Assembly: GCA_937862885.1 (NCBI GenBank)
Contig: CALMEE010000064.1
Span: 102,622 to 166,621, forward strand
Direction: 5' to 3'
Length of the DNA stretch: 64,000 nucleotides
From: an uncultured Planctomycetaceae bacterium
Lineage (GTDB): Bacteria; Planctomycetota; Planctomycetia; Pirellulales; Pirellulaceae
Part shown: positions 56,799 through 64,000 of the stretch, in pieces
How positions within the stretch are numbered: position 1 is the first letter of the stretch
Layout: every line of letters begins with the position of its first letter
Notes under the pieces: model-generated
Database searches by the model: none
The model's input: only the letters and a program-made list of their open reading frames with translations
What the model was told of the DNA's origin: nothing
Translations under genes and position numbers: made by a program

Positions 56799-57848
56799 AT
56801 GGCCATCATTGTTCCGGGAACTGAAAACCACGCTGCAAAACCCCCGCTCAATCGGGCTGCAACGGGCATCGAGATTGTCGCGACCGGTTCTTACGCTCCA
56901 GCCAACATCGTGCGGAATACGGATTTGGCGCAGTTGGGTTGCGATGAAGAATGGATCGTGCAACGCACGGGTATTTTGGAACGGCGGCACGCCTCCAACA
57001 ACGAAGCGACCAGTGATCTGGCTTTGGCGGCCGCGAGAGACTGCTTGCGCAAAGCCAATGTGGCCGCGCGTGATGTCGATTTGATATTGGTCGCAACGAT
57101 GACGGCAGATCACTTTACTCCATCGACGGCTTCGATCGTACAAAGTCGTCTTTGCAGCTCGGCCGCTGCGATCGACATGAATGCGGCCTGTTCAGGATTC
57201 ATGTACGGCCTGATTACAGCGGCCCAATTTGTAAAAACCGGCTGTTATCGCCAAGTGCTGGTGATTGGCGCCGACAAGATGAGTGCGGTCATTGATCCGC
57301 AGGACGAAAAAACCTATCCGTTGTTTGGAGATGCTGCGGGTGCAGCTTTGGTTCGCGCGCATCCGCAAGGCAACAATGGCGTCGGAATTTTGGCGTTTAG
57401 GCTTGCTTCGGAAGGGGAGTTGGGATATTTGATTTCGGTTCCGGGTTGCGGCTCGCGCCAACCGGCTACCGCGAACGTGCTTGCAGAGCGTAACCAATAT
57501 TTGCATATGACCGGCAAGCCAGTTTTCAAATGGGCGGTACGGATCATTCCTCACGCAATCGATCTTGTACTCAGTGATGCCAAGTTGAGTTTATCCGACA
57601 TTGATTTGCTGATATTGCATCAAGCGAACCGACGTATCGTCGATGCGGCCGTCAGTCAACTTGATATTCCTTACGAAAAAGTCTTCGTCAACTTGGACAA
57701 ATACGGCAACACATCGGCGGCAAGTATTCCGCTGGCCTTAGATGAAGCGTATCAACAAGGGCTTGTTCGTAAGGATGGTTTGGTGTTGATGTGCGGATTC
57801 GGTGCGGGTCTCACTTGGGGAGCTTGTATCTACAAGGGATGTGGATAA
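56799..57848 (+). CDS. fabH: 3-oxoacyl-ACP synthase III (KAS III)
   Basis: Starts fatty-acid synthesis by condensing acetyl-CoA with malonyl-ACP. The 349-residue protein carries the triad Cys131 (DMNAACSGF), His274 (ILHQANRRI) and Asn304 (KYGNTSAASIPLAL). Other signatures are WIVQRTGILERR and LFGDAAGAALV. The N-terminus is ~20 residues longer than in E. coli FabH. No other fab genes are adjacent, so it could also be a KAS III-like enzyme with another starter unit. ATG at 56799. Confidence 0.93.
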   Translation: MAIIVPGTENHAAKPPLNRAATGIEIVATGSYAPANIVRNTDLAQLGCDEEWIVQRTGILERRHASNNEATSDLALAAARDCLRKANVAARDVDLILVATMTADHFTPSTASIVQSRLCSSAAAIDMNAACSGFMYGLITAAQFVKTGCYRQVLVIGADKMSAVIDPQDEKTYPLFGDAAGAALVRAHPQGNNGVGILAFRLASEGELGYLISVPGCGSRQPATANVLAERNQYLHMTGKPVFKWAVRIIPHAIDLVLSDAKLSLSDIDLLILHQANRRIVDAAVSQLDIPYEKVFVNLDKYGNTSAASIPLALDEAYQQGLVRKDGLVLMCGFGAGLTWGACIYKGCG

Positions 57849-57927
57849 GTTCACTTCGCTTCGTTTCGCAAGTTTCATGTCGTGCACGGATCGGTCTCGA
57901 CGTTCAACACGATCGCAGAACCACACA

Positions 57928-58800
57928 CTAATTTTTGCAAGAAGATAATTGACCGCATAGCCAATCGTCGATGTAGGCGAAGACCTGTGCTTTGCAGGGA
58001 CTGGCGTGGGGTTCGTGCAACATATCGGACCAAATTTTCAAGTGCACTCGTTCGGTAGCCCGCTCCGCGAACAATTGACTGCTCGTTGGAGACGTGATCA
58101 GGTCGTTGGCACCGTGCAACAGCAACGAGTTTAGCGCGAGTTTCTCGGCATTGGCTTGCGTCCAACGCATCTGCTCAAGCATATCGAAGAAAAAACCAAG
58201 TGAAATCCGACCTTGTCGTAATGGATCGGTGGCAATTCTTTCGGTGTAAACACGATCTTCGCTCAGTTGCCAAAGATTAATCCCTGAGCGAAGCCTCACG
58301 CCTGGAGCAAACCGGCGTAATACATTTCCAACGCGCAGCTTCCATTGTGGGATTGGCATCGAAAGTTCAAATAGAGGACTGGTCAAAATCGCCCCGGCCA
58401 AATATTTCTCAGAACGGCACCGCTCAGGGTTCTTCAACAAATAGTTCAGCGTCAGCATCCCACCAAAACTATGGCCGTACAGAAAAATCGGCATTGGCTC
58501 CGGTAATCGCAGGCGAAATTTCGCGATGGCCAATTCGAGGTCGTCGCAAAATTGTTGAATATTCCGCGCCATTCCACGTTTGCCAGCGGAGCGCCCGTGT
58601 CCACGCCAATCATGTGCCAGCATCATATATCCACGAGACGCGAAATATTCCGTCAGTTCGGAGTATCGTCCCTGATGATCACCCCAGCCGTGAGTCAGTA
58701 GAATTCCGGCCTTAGGTCGCTGCGGAGTAAATAATTGTGCAAATATTTGCACTCCGTCGTACGTGGACCAGCTCAACTCTTGTACGTTAACTTGCAGCAT
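57928..58800 (-). CDS. Serine hydrolase of the monoacylglycerol lipase/S33 type
   Basis: About 290 residues from ATG 58800 (58818 possible). LLTHGWGDHQGRYSELTEYFASRGY and AHDWRGHGRSAGKRG are typical of bacterial monoglyceride lipases and lysophospholipases. The nucleophile elbow is YGHSFGGM with Ser, the Asp is in LLHGANDLI, and His in SDMLHEPH. No signal peptide. It hydrolyses lipid or ester substrates in the cytoplasm. The precise substrate is not determinable. Confidence 0.87.
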   Translation of the reverse strand: MLQVNVQELSWSTYDGVQIFAQLFTPQRPKAGILLTHGWGDHQGRYSELTEYFASRGYMMLAHDWRGHGRSAGKRGMARNIQQFCDDLELAIAKFRLRLPEPMPIFLYGHSFGGMLTLNYLLKNPERCRSEKYLAGAILTSPLFELSMPIPQWKLRVGNVLRRFAPGVRLRSGINLWQLSEDRVYTERIATDPLRQGRISLGFFFDMLEQMRWTQANAEKLALNSLLLHGANDLITSPTSSQLFAERATERVHLKIWSDMLHEPHASPCKAQVFAYIDDWLCGQLSSCKN

Positions 58801-59001
58801 GACTCCTGGCGGTTTCACTCACTTGGGTTCGGTGTTTTCGATAGTTCCAAAAGGAAATGCCGATTGTCAGTTGGCGGATTCGTGTATTTTCGTCGCCTGC
58901 TTGCCATGAGCAAGTAAACCGCAATGGTAGGAAATTCTCACCCTCGGCAACGACTGAATGCGCCCAGTGCTCGAACGAGCCGCCTGTGTTCGTTCAAAAA
59001 A

Positions 59002-59739
59002 CTAACGGGCGACGGTTGCACACTCAATTTGCATGAAGTCGCTGATTTGGTCATGTTCCACCGAAGGTGTCGGTGGATTCCCCGGCCGAACTGACAACAA
59101 AGTCGACATGCCGGCGCTACGGGCGGCGTTCAATTCGTCAACATTGTCACTGACGAACAAGCACTCTTGCTCCGGTAGACCGATGGCACGGGCGATGAAA
59201 TGATAACTTGCAGACTCGCGTTTGTTGCCCGCAGAGGTGTCGAAGTGACCATCGATTAACGGGAGCAGATTCCCTTCCTGGCTGAACCCGAAGTAAAGTT
59301 TCTGCGCTGCGATACTGCCAGATGAGTAAATGTAGATTTTGACTCCGCAACGCTTCCACGAGCGCAAGGCCGATGCCACATCGGGAAACAGATGCCCAGT
59401 CAGCTCATGCGATTCAAAACCTGCCTTCCAAATTAATCCTTGCAATTGTTTCAGACCCGTAGACTTGGCATCACCGTCCATGAGTCGCTGGACATGTTCG
59501 ACGACTTGTTGTTGCGCCTCTTGCGGCGACATTCCCGCTAACCAAGTTTGAGGTTCTACGTCAGCGTCGACGGCCAATTGCGCGACGGCGTCCACTAGTT
59601 CATGGCGATGCCAATTCGCGCGCAAGAACTCAGCCAAATGCTGCCGCACGTACGGAAACATCGTGTCGTAGATGTAGCTGATACTTGATGTCGTTCCTTC
59701 AATATCAAGCAAGATGGCCTGGCCAGAAAACGGTGTCAT
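59002..59739 (-). CDS. mtnC: Acireductone synthase (enolase-phosphatase E1)
   Basis: A HAD-superfamily enzyme of 245 residues in methionine salvage. It converts 2,3-diketo-5-methylthiopentyl-1-phosphate to acireductone. Motif I is [17 protein letters not shown], the cap contains [17 protein letters not shown], motif II is IYIYSSGSI with Ser, and the C-terminal motif is [12 protein letters not shown]. The ATG at 59739 overlaps the mtnD stop as ATGA. An upstream frame extension to 59799 runs inside mtnD and is not used. Confidence 0.95.
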   Translation of the reverse strand: MTPFSGQAILLDIEGTTSSISYIYDTMFPYVRQHLAEFLRANWHRHELVDAVAQLAVDADVEPQTWLAGMSPQEAQQQVVEHVQRLMDGDAKSTGLKQLQGLIWKAGFESHELTGHLFPDVASALRSWKRCGVKIYIYSSGSIAAQKLYFGFSQEGNLLPLIDGHFDTSAGNKRESASYHFIARAIGLPEQECLFVSDNVDELNAARSAGMSTLLSVRPGNPPTPSVEHDQISDFMQIECATVAR

Positions 59740-60320
59740 AGTTCGACAACAGGTTGAAGTTTTCGTTCGCCAGGAGGCAAGTATTGAGGGCCTAAACACA
59801 GCGGCTCGTACGCCGCATGCACCCCTTCGTCCACATAGTGAGGGGTCCAGCCAGATTTATCCTCAAACAAGCGAATGCAACGAATGCGTTTATCGCTGCA
59901 CAGGTTAAACCAATGTTTGGTACCTTTGGGCACGTTGATCAAGTCACCGGACCCAACCGTAATGCTGAAGACGGGACCGTTTTGCGGATGAATATGGAAG
60001 ACGCCGTTGCCCTCGACGGTAAAACGAACTTCGTCTTCAGAATGCGTATGTTCTTTGTCGAACTTTGCCAACATTTCATCCAGTCCTGGAGTGCTCGGAT
60101 TGACGTTAATCACGTCTGCTGTAACAAATCCGCCAGCGGCCTTCAGGCGTTCGATTTCATCACGATAGGCATGCAGAATCTCGTCGTTGGTTGCATCGGC
60201 ACTGACTCGCCCAGCGACATCCCAATTTTCGTACTGGATACCGAAAGGAGCCAGAAATTCGTTTACCTGATGTGCATCGCTGATAGAACGATTTTCAGAC
60301 GGTATATGGACGGTAGCCAT
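59736..60320 (-). CDS. mtnD: Acireductone dioxygenase (ARD)
   Basis: A 194-residue cupin enzyme that oxidises acireductone to 2-keto-4-methylthiobutyrate plus formate (Fe form) or to methylthiopropionate, CO and formate (Ni form). Metal ligands are His91 and His93 ([11 protein letters not shown]), Glu97 and His136 (KGTKHWFNL). The length is normal. It sits between mtnB and mtnC on the minus strand and overlaps mtnC by four bases. The metal used cannot be told from sequence. Confidence 0.96.
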   Translation of the reverse strand: MATVHIPSENRSISDAHQVNEFLAPFGIQYENWDVAGRVSADATNDEILHAYRDEIERLKAAGGFVTADVINVNPSTPGLDEMLAKFDKEHTHSEDEVRFTVEGNGVFHIHPQNGPVFSITVGSGDLINVPKGTKHWFNLCSDKRIRCIRLFEDKSGWTPHYVDEGVHAAYEPLCLGPQYLPPGERKLQPVVEL

Positions 60321-60494
60321 TTTGCACCTGCTTTATCAAAATTATTTGCTAAAAAGACCCGTTGAACGGATTCGCACAAGATAAGCCGATTGAAAATGCG
60401 TTACCGTCCAGATGTTGTCATTGTTGGCCAATCGACGTGGCTTTTCAAGGCTAAATGCGAGTTTCGTTGAGCCCGCAGATGCCACCGAATCAGG

Positions 60495-61154
60495 CTAGGC
60501 TCTAGCTTTCAGTTGCAACTCTCGCCCTAAGCATTCGAACAAGAACTCGAAAATTTCCACTTGGCGGCGAGCAGATTGAAAATCAGGCCCCCACGTGTAC
60601 AGCCCATGTCGGCGAATTAAATATCCATGGAGATTCATTTCGGGATTTTCAAATACATGCGAAACTTGTTTAGCCAGATGCGGAATATCTTGAGTGTTAT
60701 CGAAAATCGGCACCCATTCACGATGCTCATGTGTCGTGACGCGGTCGAGCCCTTTGAGCATCTCAAAACCCTCGATCCAAATTCCACCTTGGTCAAAATA
60801 GTGATTTGATAGGATCGTAGCCCATACACTATGCGTGTGCAGGATCACATTGGCCCCAGTGTATTCGGCTGCAACCACATGCAACAATGTTTCGGCCGAT
60901 GACTTCGGTTGCTCCGCCGAAACTGGCTTACCTTTCCTGTCGACCCGCACGAAATCATCATTTTGCAGATCGCCCTTATCTTTACCGCTGGCCGTTACCA
61001 AAATCTCTAAAGGACTATGACTGATGACGCAGCTGAAGTTGCTGCTTGTACCGACTGACCATCCGCGTTGATAGAACAACTTACCAATCGATCGCAATTC
61101 GCGAATTTCGTTGTCCAATCCGACCAGAGGTGATGTGGCAATTGATTGATTCAT
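60495..61154 (-). CDS. mtnB: Methylthioribulose-1-phosphate dehydratase
   Basis: A 219-residue class II aldolase-fold Zn enzyme of the methionine-salvage pathway. GTSSNFSC is the phosphate-binding segment. The zinc His pair is in NVILHTHSVWATIL, and the third His is in YLIRRHGLYTWG. The gene starts at ATG 61154 and is first in the mtnB-mtnD-mtnC order with a 174-base gap to mtnD. mtnA and mtnK/mtnN are not in the window. Confidence 0.95.
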   Translation of the reverse strand: MNQSIATSPLVGLDNEIRELRSIGKLFYQRGWSVGTSSNFSCVISHSPLEILVTASGKDKGDLQNDDFVRVDRKGKPVSAEQPKSSAETLLHVVAAEYTGANVILHTHSVWATILSNHYFDQGGIWIEGFEMLKGLDRVTTHEHREWVPIFDNTQDIPHLAKQVSHVFENPEMNLHGYLIRRHGLYTWGPDFQSARRQVEIFEFLFECLGRELQLKARA

Positions 61155-61304
61155 GGATTCGATTCAGGAATTATGAGTGCCTGCCGAAACTGCACCAAGG
61201 CCGTGTTGCCGGCAAACCATCAATTTAAGCCATTTTGCACGCAAAGACAATTAATTTTTCGACAATTTCGGGGGAAGATTCTCGCCTGCGTGCGATCCAC
61301 GGCA

Positions 61305-62579
61305 TTAGTCGAACTTAAGTAAGGCAAACTTCTTTTTGCCACTGCGAACCACGATGATATTTTCGCTTGCCAAATCACAACTTGACAGACGATAATCGAC
61401 GTCATCGATTCGACGATTGTTAACGTACGCTCCACCTTGCTCGATGGCGCGCCGCGCTTCGCCTTTGCTCTTGGCCAATCCGCAACGCGCCATGGCTTCT
61501 AAAAGGGGCAATCCGGGTTCATCGAGTTCAGAGCGTGCAACCGTCACGCTGGGAACGTCAGCGAATATGTCCAACAACTGCTTGTCGTCGAGGTCCTGAA
61601 TCTCGGCGCCAAAGAATACGGCTGTCGCTCGTTCGGCGGAGGCCAGTCCTGCATCGCCATGGATCATGCGAGTCATCGATTCCGCTAGACGTTTTTGGCT
61701 GGCACGGGCATGTGGTTCGGTAGCACGAGATTGGTCAAGGGCTTCGATTTCTTCCCGAGGTATTTCAGTCAAGAACCTCAAACACTTTCCGGCATCGTCG
61801 TCCGCAACATTGATCCAGTACTGGTAAAACGCATAGGGACTGGTGCGCTCGGCAGACAACCAAATCGCACCGGATTCTGTCTTTCCCATCTTGGTACCAT
61901 CGGACTTCGTCAACAACGGATTCGTAAATCCATAAAGCTTGTGCCCTGTCATACGGCGGCCCAGGTCGATCCCCGCCGTAATGTTGCCCCATTGGTCGCT
62001 GCCGCCGATTTGCAGTTCGCATCCATATTGGCGATTCAGATGCACGAAGTCATAGGCTTGGATTAGCATGTAGCTGAATTCCGTGTAGCTAATCCCTGAT
62101 TCGCCCTCGAGACGGCTCTTGATGGAGTCTTTGGCCATCATCACGTTTACTGGGAAGTTTTTACCCACATCGCGCAAGAAATCGATATAGGAAAATCTGT
62201 TAATCCAGTCTGAGTTACTGACGATGATCGGCTCAGGCCCGCCGGAAACGGATAGGACATGTTGTATTTGCTTTTCGATACCGGCTAGATTCGTCGCCAG
62301 CATCGCTTGGTCGAGCAGATTACGTTCCGCACTTTTCCCACTAGGATCACCGATCATACCGGTAGCCCCACCCAACACAGCAATCGGTTGGTGCCCGGCT
62401 CGTTGAAATCGACGCAACATCATCAACGGCAAAAGACTCCCCACGTGTAGGCTGTCGGCAGTCGGATCGAATCCAGCGTATACAATGCGAGGTTGTTCGA
62501 GCAACCAATCGCCCAAACTGTCGTCCGTGGTTTGATATACCAACCCGCGCCATTTCAGATCTTGAAATATGTCGTTCAT
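61305..62579 (-). CDS. tyrS: Tyrosyl-tRNA synthetase
   Basis: A 424-residue class Ic synthetase. Motifs: AGFDPTADSLHVGSLLPL (HIGH form HVGS), LGGATGMIGDPSGKSAER, the Tyr-binding LIQAYDFVHLN and QIGGSDQWGNI, and the KMSKS form KMGKT in KSDGTKMGKTESG. The C-terminal S4-like RNA-binding domain reads GLAKSKGEARRAIEQGGAYVNNRRI. GGGAGGGAA precedes the ATG at 62579. TyrS type is bacterial. Confidence 0.97.
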   Translation of the reverse strand: MNDIFQDLKWRGLVYQTTDDSLGDWLLEQPRIVYAGFDPTADSLHVGSLLPLMMLRRFQRAGHQPIAVLGGATGMIGDPSGKSAERNLLDQAMLATNLAGIEKQIQHVLSVSGGPEPIIVSNSDWINRFSYIDFLRDVGKNFPVNVMMAKDSIKSRLEGESGISYTEFSYMLIQAYDFVHLNRQYGCELQIGGSDQWGNITAGIDLGRRMTGHKLYGFTNPLLTKSDGTKMGKTESGAIWLSAERTSPYAFYQYWINVADDDAGKCLRFLTEIPREEIEALDQSRATEPHARASQKRLAESMTRMIHGDAGLASAERATAVFFGAEIQDLDDKQLLDIFADVPSVTVARSELDEPGLPLLEAMARCGLAKSKGEARRAIEQGGAYVNNRRIDDVDYRLSSCDLASENIIVVRSGKKKFALLKFD

Positions 62580-62651
62580 TTCCCTCCCACACAGTATCTC
62601 TCAGGCAAACTCAATAGCGGCCGCAATTATTCCACACTTCAGCGATCTTGC

Positions 62652-63971
62652 TTAGGGGACATCGTTAGAAATTGAGGGCTCTCGAGCAAACAACACGATG
62701 CCAAAATCGCCACCACGGTTCACCGGGTGCCCGAACGTTGCTTCTTCCCGATAGTTTTGTTTGAGCCAGGCCAGAATTTGCGATCCATAGGTTTCCGATC
62801 CAAAATAGTCGGCATAGGAGTCTGTGTTCCGATCGACCAACAAGATGAAATCCGGTGAATGTGTGACTAATTGTGCCACGATGTTCGATTCGCCGTACAT
62901 GGCGAGTTCTATCGGCATGTAATTCGTGAACCCAACCGATGACTTGCGCCGCAGGAAATAATTAAACAAGGCACCTTCGGGAAGTACCGTCAAACTTTGA
63001 TCTGCGCGAATCGTGCTCTCACACACGCGCAGAGCTTCCACAATATAAGGAGTTTCTTTGGAAATAGCGAGCGATCGAATCAGCATGGTGTCGAATCCGC
63101 GACCGACGGGCGTATCGTTGAGCCGTATATGTCGTATGCTCACGGAGGCGGTGGCCAAGGTATCGAACAATGCCAGCCCAAGTACCACTGCCGCAGCGGC
63201 GCGTCCTCCTTGCCACTTCGCATTCGCAATGTGTTTGACGATCAAGACTAGCATCACGAGTACGAGCATGGCAGCTGGCATCGCTAATACAAACCCGTAA
63301 CCGAGTAACAACGGATTGAAAAAGTTTTTGATCAACAAACCAGAAGCAAACAATGTCCAAGGCAACGCCTCTCGAAAGAAATCGGATCTTGAATCAATAT
63401 GTCGATTCATGATGCCGAACCTTAGGCAAACGATCACACTGACCAACGTCATGATCGGGAAAGCTTGGAAAACAAACATTTGCTGAGCCTGCAATAGACC
63501 CAGGGCAACAACAATTCCCAAGCATACAACTGCCATCGCAAGCAAATATGCTCTTCGTTCTGCCCCAGCCAACCAAGTTTCAAATAACAGTGCAGCGGTA
63601 ACGATCAAAATGAGAGCCATCGATTGCAATAACTGCTTGCCGACATTGTAAAGTAGATAGTCGGTCCCCATGATGAAGCGGTAGAACGGGTTAGACGTTA
63701 CTGCGGCATTGCCGATATGGCTCCAACCTCCGCTGATGTCGGTGAGCGCTGTTGCGAAATCTGTTCCCTGGGCGAGTGAAAAATAGACGGCTACGATGAA
63801 CACTAAGCACGCGGTACCAAGAGCCTGCAGTAATACAGCAATTGGGATTGGAAAACGCACAGCTTGTTTGGTGTCTTGATCATTGGCGGGGCAACGGGTG
63901 TAAAAACACGCTCTTGAGAGGACTTGGGGGAGGGGTTTGAGACAAACCACCCACCACCCCCCACCCCGCAC
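62652..63971 (-). CDS. Polytopic membrane protein, probably a truncated glycosyltransferase (GT39/PMT-like)
   Basis: The frame has seven or so hydrophobic helices and a C-terminal soluble domain (SLTVLPEGALFNYFLRRKSSVGFTNYMPIEL, DFILLVDRNTDSYADYFG) of the sort found at the end of polyprenyl-phosphate-sugar-dependent glycosyltransferases. The N-terminal helix pair and catalytic acidic loop are not present. The first ~30 residues (rich in Gly, Trp and Cys) derive from the homopolymer/G-rich contig end and are probably not real protein. The gene is therefore 5'-truncated. Strong membrane content, weak family call. Confidence 0.6.
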   Translation of the reverse strand: MRGGGWWVVCLKPLPQVLSRACFYTRCPANDQDTKQAVRFPIPIAVLLQALGTACLVFIVAVYFSLAQGTDFATALTDISGGWSHIGNAAVTSNPFYRFIMGTDYLLYNVGKQLLQSMALILIVTAALLFETWLAGAERRAYLLAMAVVCLGIVVALGLLQAQQMFVFQAFPIMTLVSVIVCLRFGIMNRHIDSRSDFFREALPWTLFASGLLIKNFFNPLLLGYGFVLAMPAAMLVLVMLVLIVKHIANAKWQGGRAAAAVVLGLALFDTLATASVSIRHIRLNDTPVGRGFDTMLIRSLAISKETPYIVEALRVCESTIRADQSLTVLPEGALFNYFLRRKSSVGFTNYMPIELAMYGESNIVAQLVTHSPDFILLVDRNTDSYADYFGSETYGSQILAWLKQNYREEATFGHPVNRGGDFGIVLFAREPSISNDVP

Positions 63972-63983
63972 CTTCCACGGAAA

Positions 63984-64000
63984 CCCCCCCCCCCCCCCCC
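63984..64000. other. Poly-C run at the contig end
   Basis: Seventeen C at the very end, preceded by C-rich sequence from about 63949. On the other strand this is a G run. It is typical of an assembly or sequencing artefact at a contig edge. Confidence 0.7.

Noticed and set aside
59817..60365. 182-codon plus-strand open frame
   Set aside because: It is antisense to mtnD, which has all metal ligands.

Overview
The window looks like a chromosomal contig end from a planctomycete, most likely of the Pirellulales (Rhodopirellula/Blastopirellula type). The grounds are: a secreted Gly/Ser/Arg-repeat protein ending in a TIGR03000-like domain, an NfeD protein with two ClpP-like domains, a secreted Gln/Asn-rich protein with a C-terminal domain I associate with planctomycetes, many GTG/TTG starts with weak or absent Shine-Dalgarno sites, small clusters on alternating strands, and GC near 50% by eye. 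Every ordinary gene is housekeeping or envelope related. I see no phage, insertion sequence, CRISPR array or defence island. The last 17 bases are a C homopolymer, and the final ~100 bases look like an assembly end.

Layout. 1-1312: NAD-dependent formate dehydrogenase genes fdsG-fdsB, with fdsB cut by the window edge. 1730-4241: smpB, lipA, and an Fe-S pair (DUF59/SufT-like protein and Rieske ferredoxin) convergent with lipA. 4617-6742: AtuA-like small protein, phosphate acyltransferase, EEP-family nuclease/phosphatase. 7017-14247: small lipoprotein, O-antigen ligase-like protein, HtrA protease, DksA/TraR protein, large acidic FHA-like membrane protein. 14431-20767: TIM-barrel sugar isomerase, queF, NfeD, secreted CnaB-like protein. 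21666-29364: lipase, xseA, guaB with an overlapping secreted-protein gene, RsmC-like methyltransferase, map. 29951-35138: leuS-mutY-pheA. 35176-43099: HEAT/beta-propeller protein, CCA transferase, tRNA-Leu(CAG), HTTM membrane protein with a partner, TIGR03000 repeat protein, CPBP protease. 43444-50354: carB, thyA-folA, HNH endonuclease, folD. 50462-58800: exported glutathione peroxidase, esterase, Cys-rich peptide, polyprenol-phosphate glycosyltransferase, MFS transporter, fabH, serine hydrolase. 59002-61154: methionine-salvage operon mtnB-mtnD-mtnC. 61305-64000: tyrS and a truncated polytopic membrane protein.

Several genes fit together functionally. thyA, folA and folD are successive folate/C1 steps and sit within 3.2 kb. 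mtnB, mtnD and mtnC are consecutive steps of the 5-methylthioribose pathway and are partly translationally coupled. lipA lies beside two small Fe-S maturation or electron-transfer genes. The CCA-adding enzyme lies 0.65 kb from a tRNA gene that does not encode its own CCA.

No obviously new multi-gene system stands out. The best leads are unusual residues and gene starts: a MutY with Glu at the catalytic Asp position, an HNH nuclease whose conserved N-terminus lies upstream of any ATG/GTG/TTG, NfeD ClpP-like domains lacking the expected Ser, an HTTM/partner gene pair, a guaB/secreted-protein gene overlap, and an intrinsic terminator with no gene of its own.
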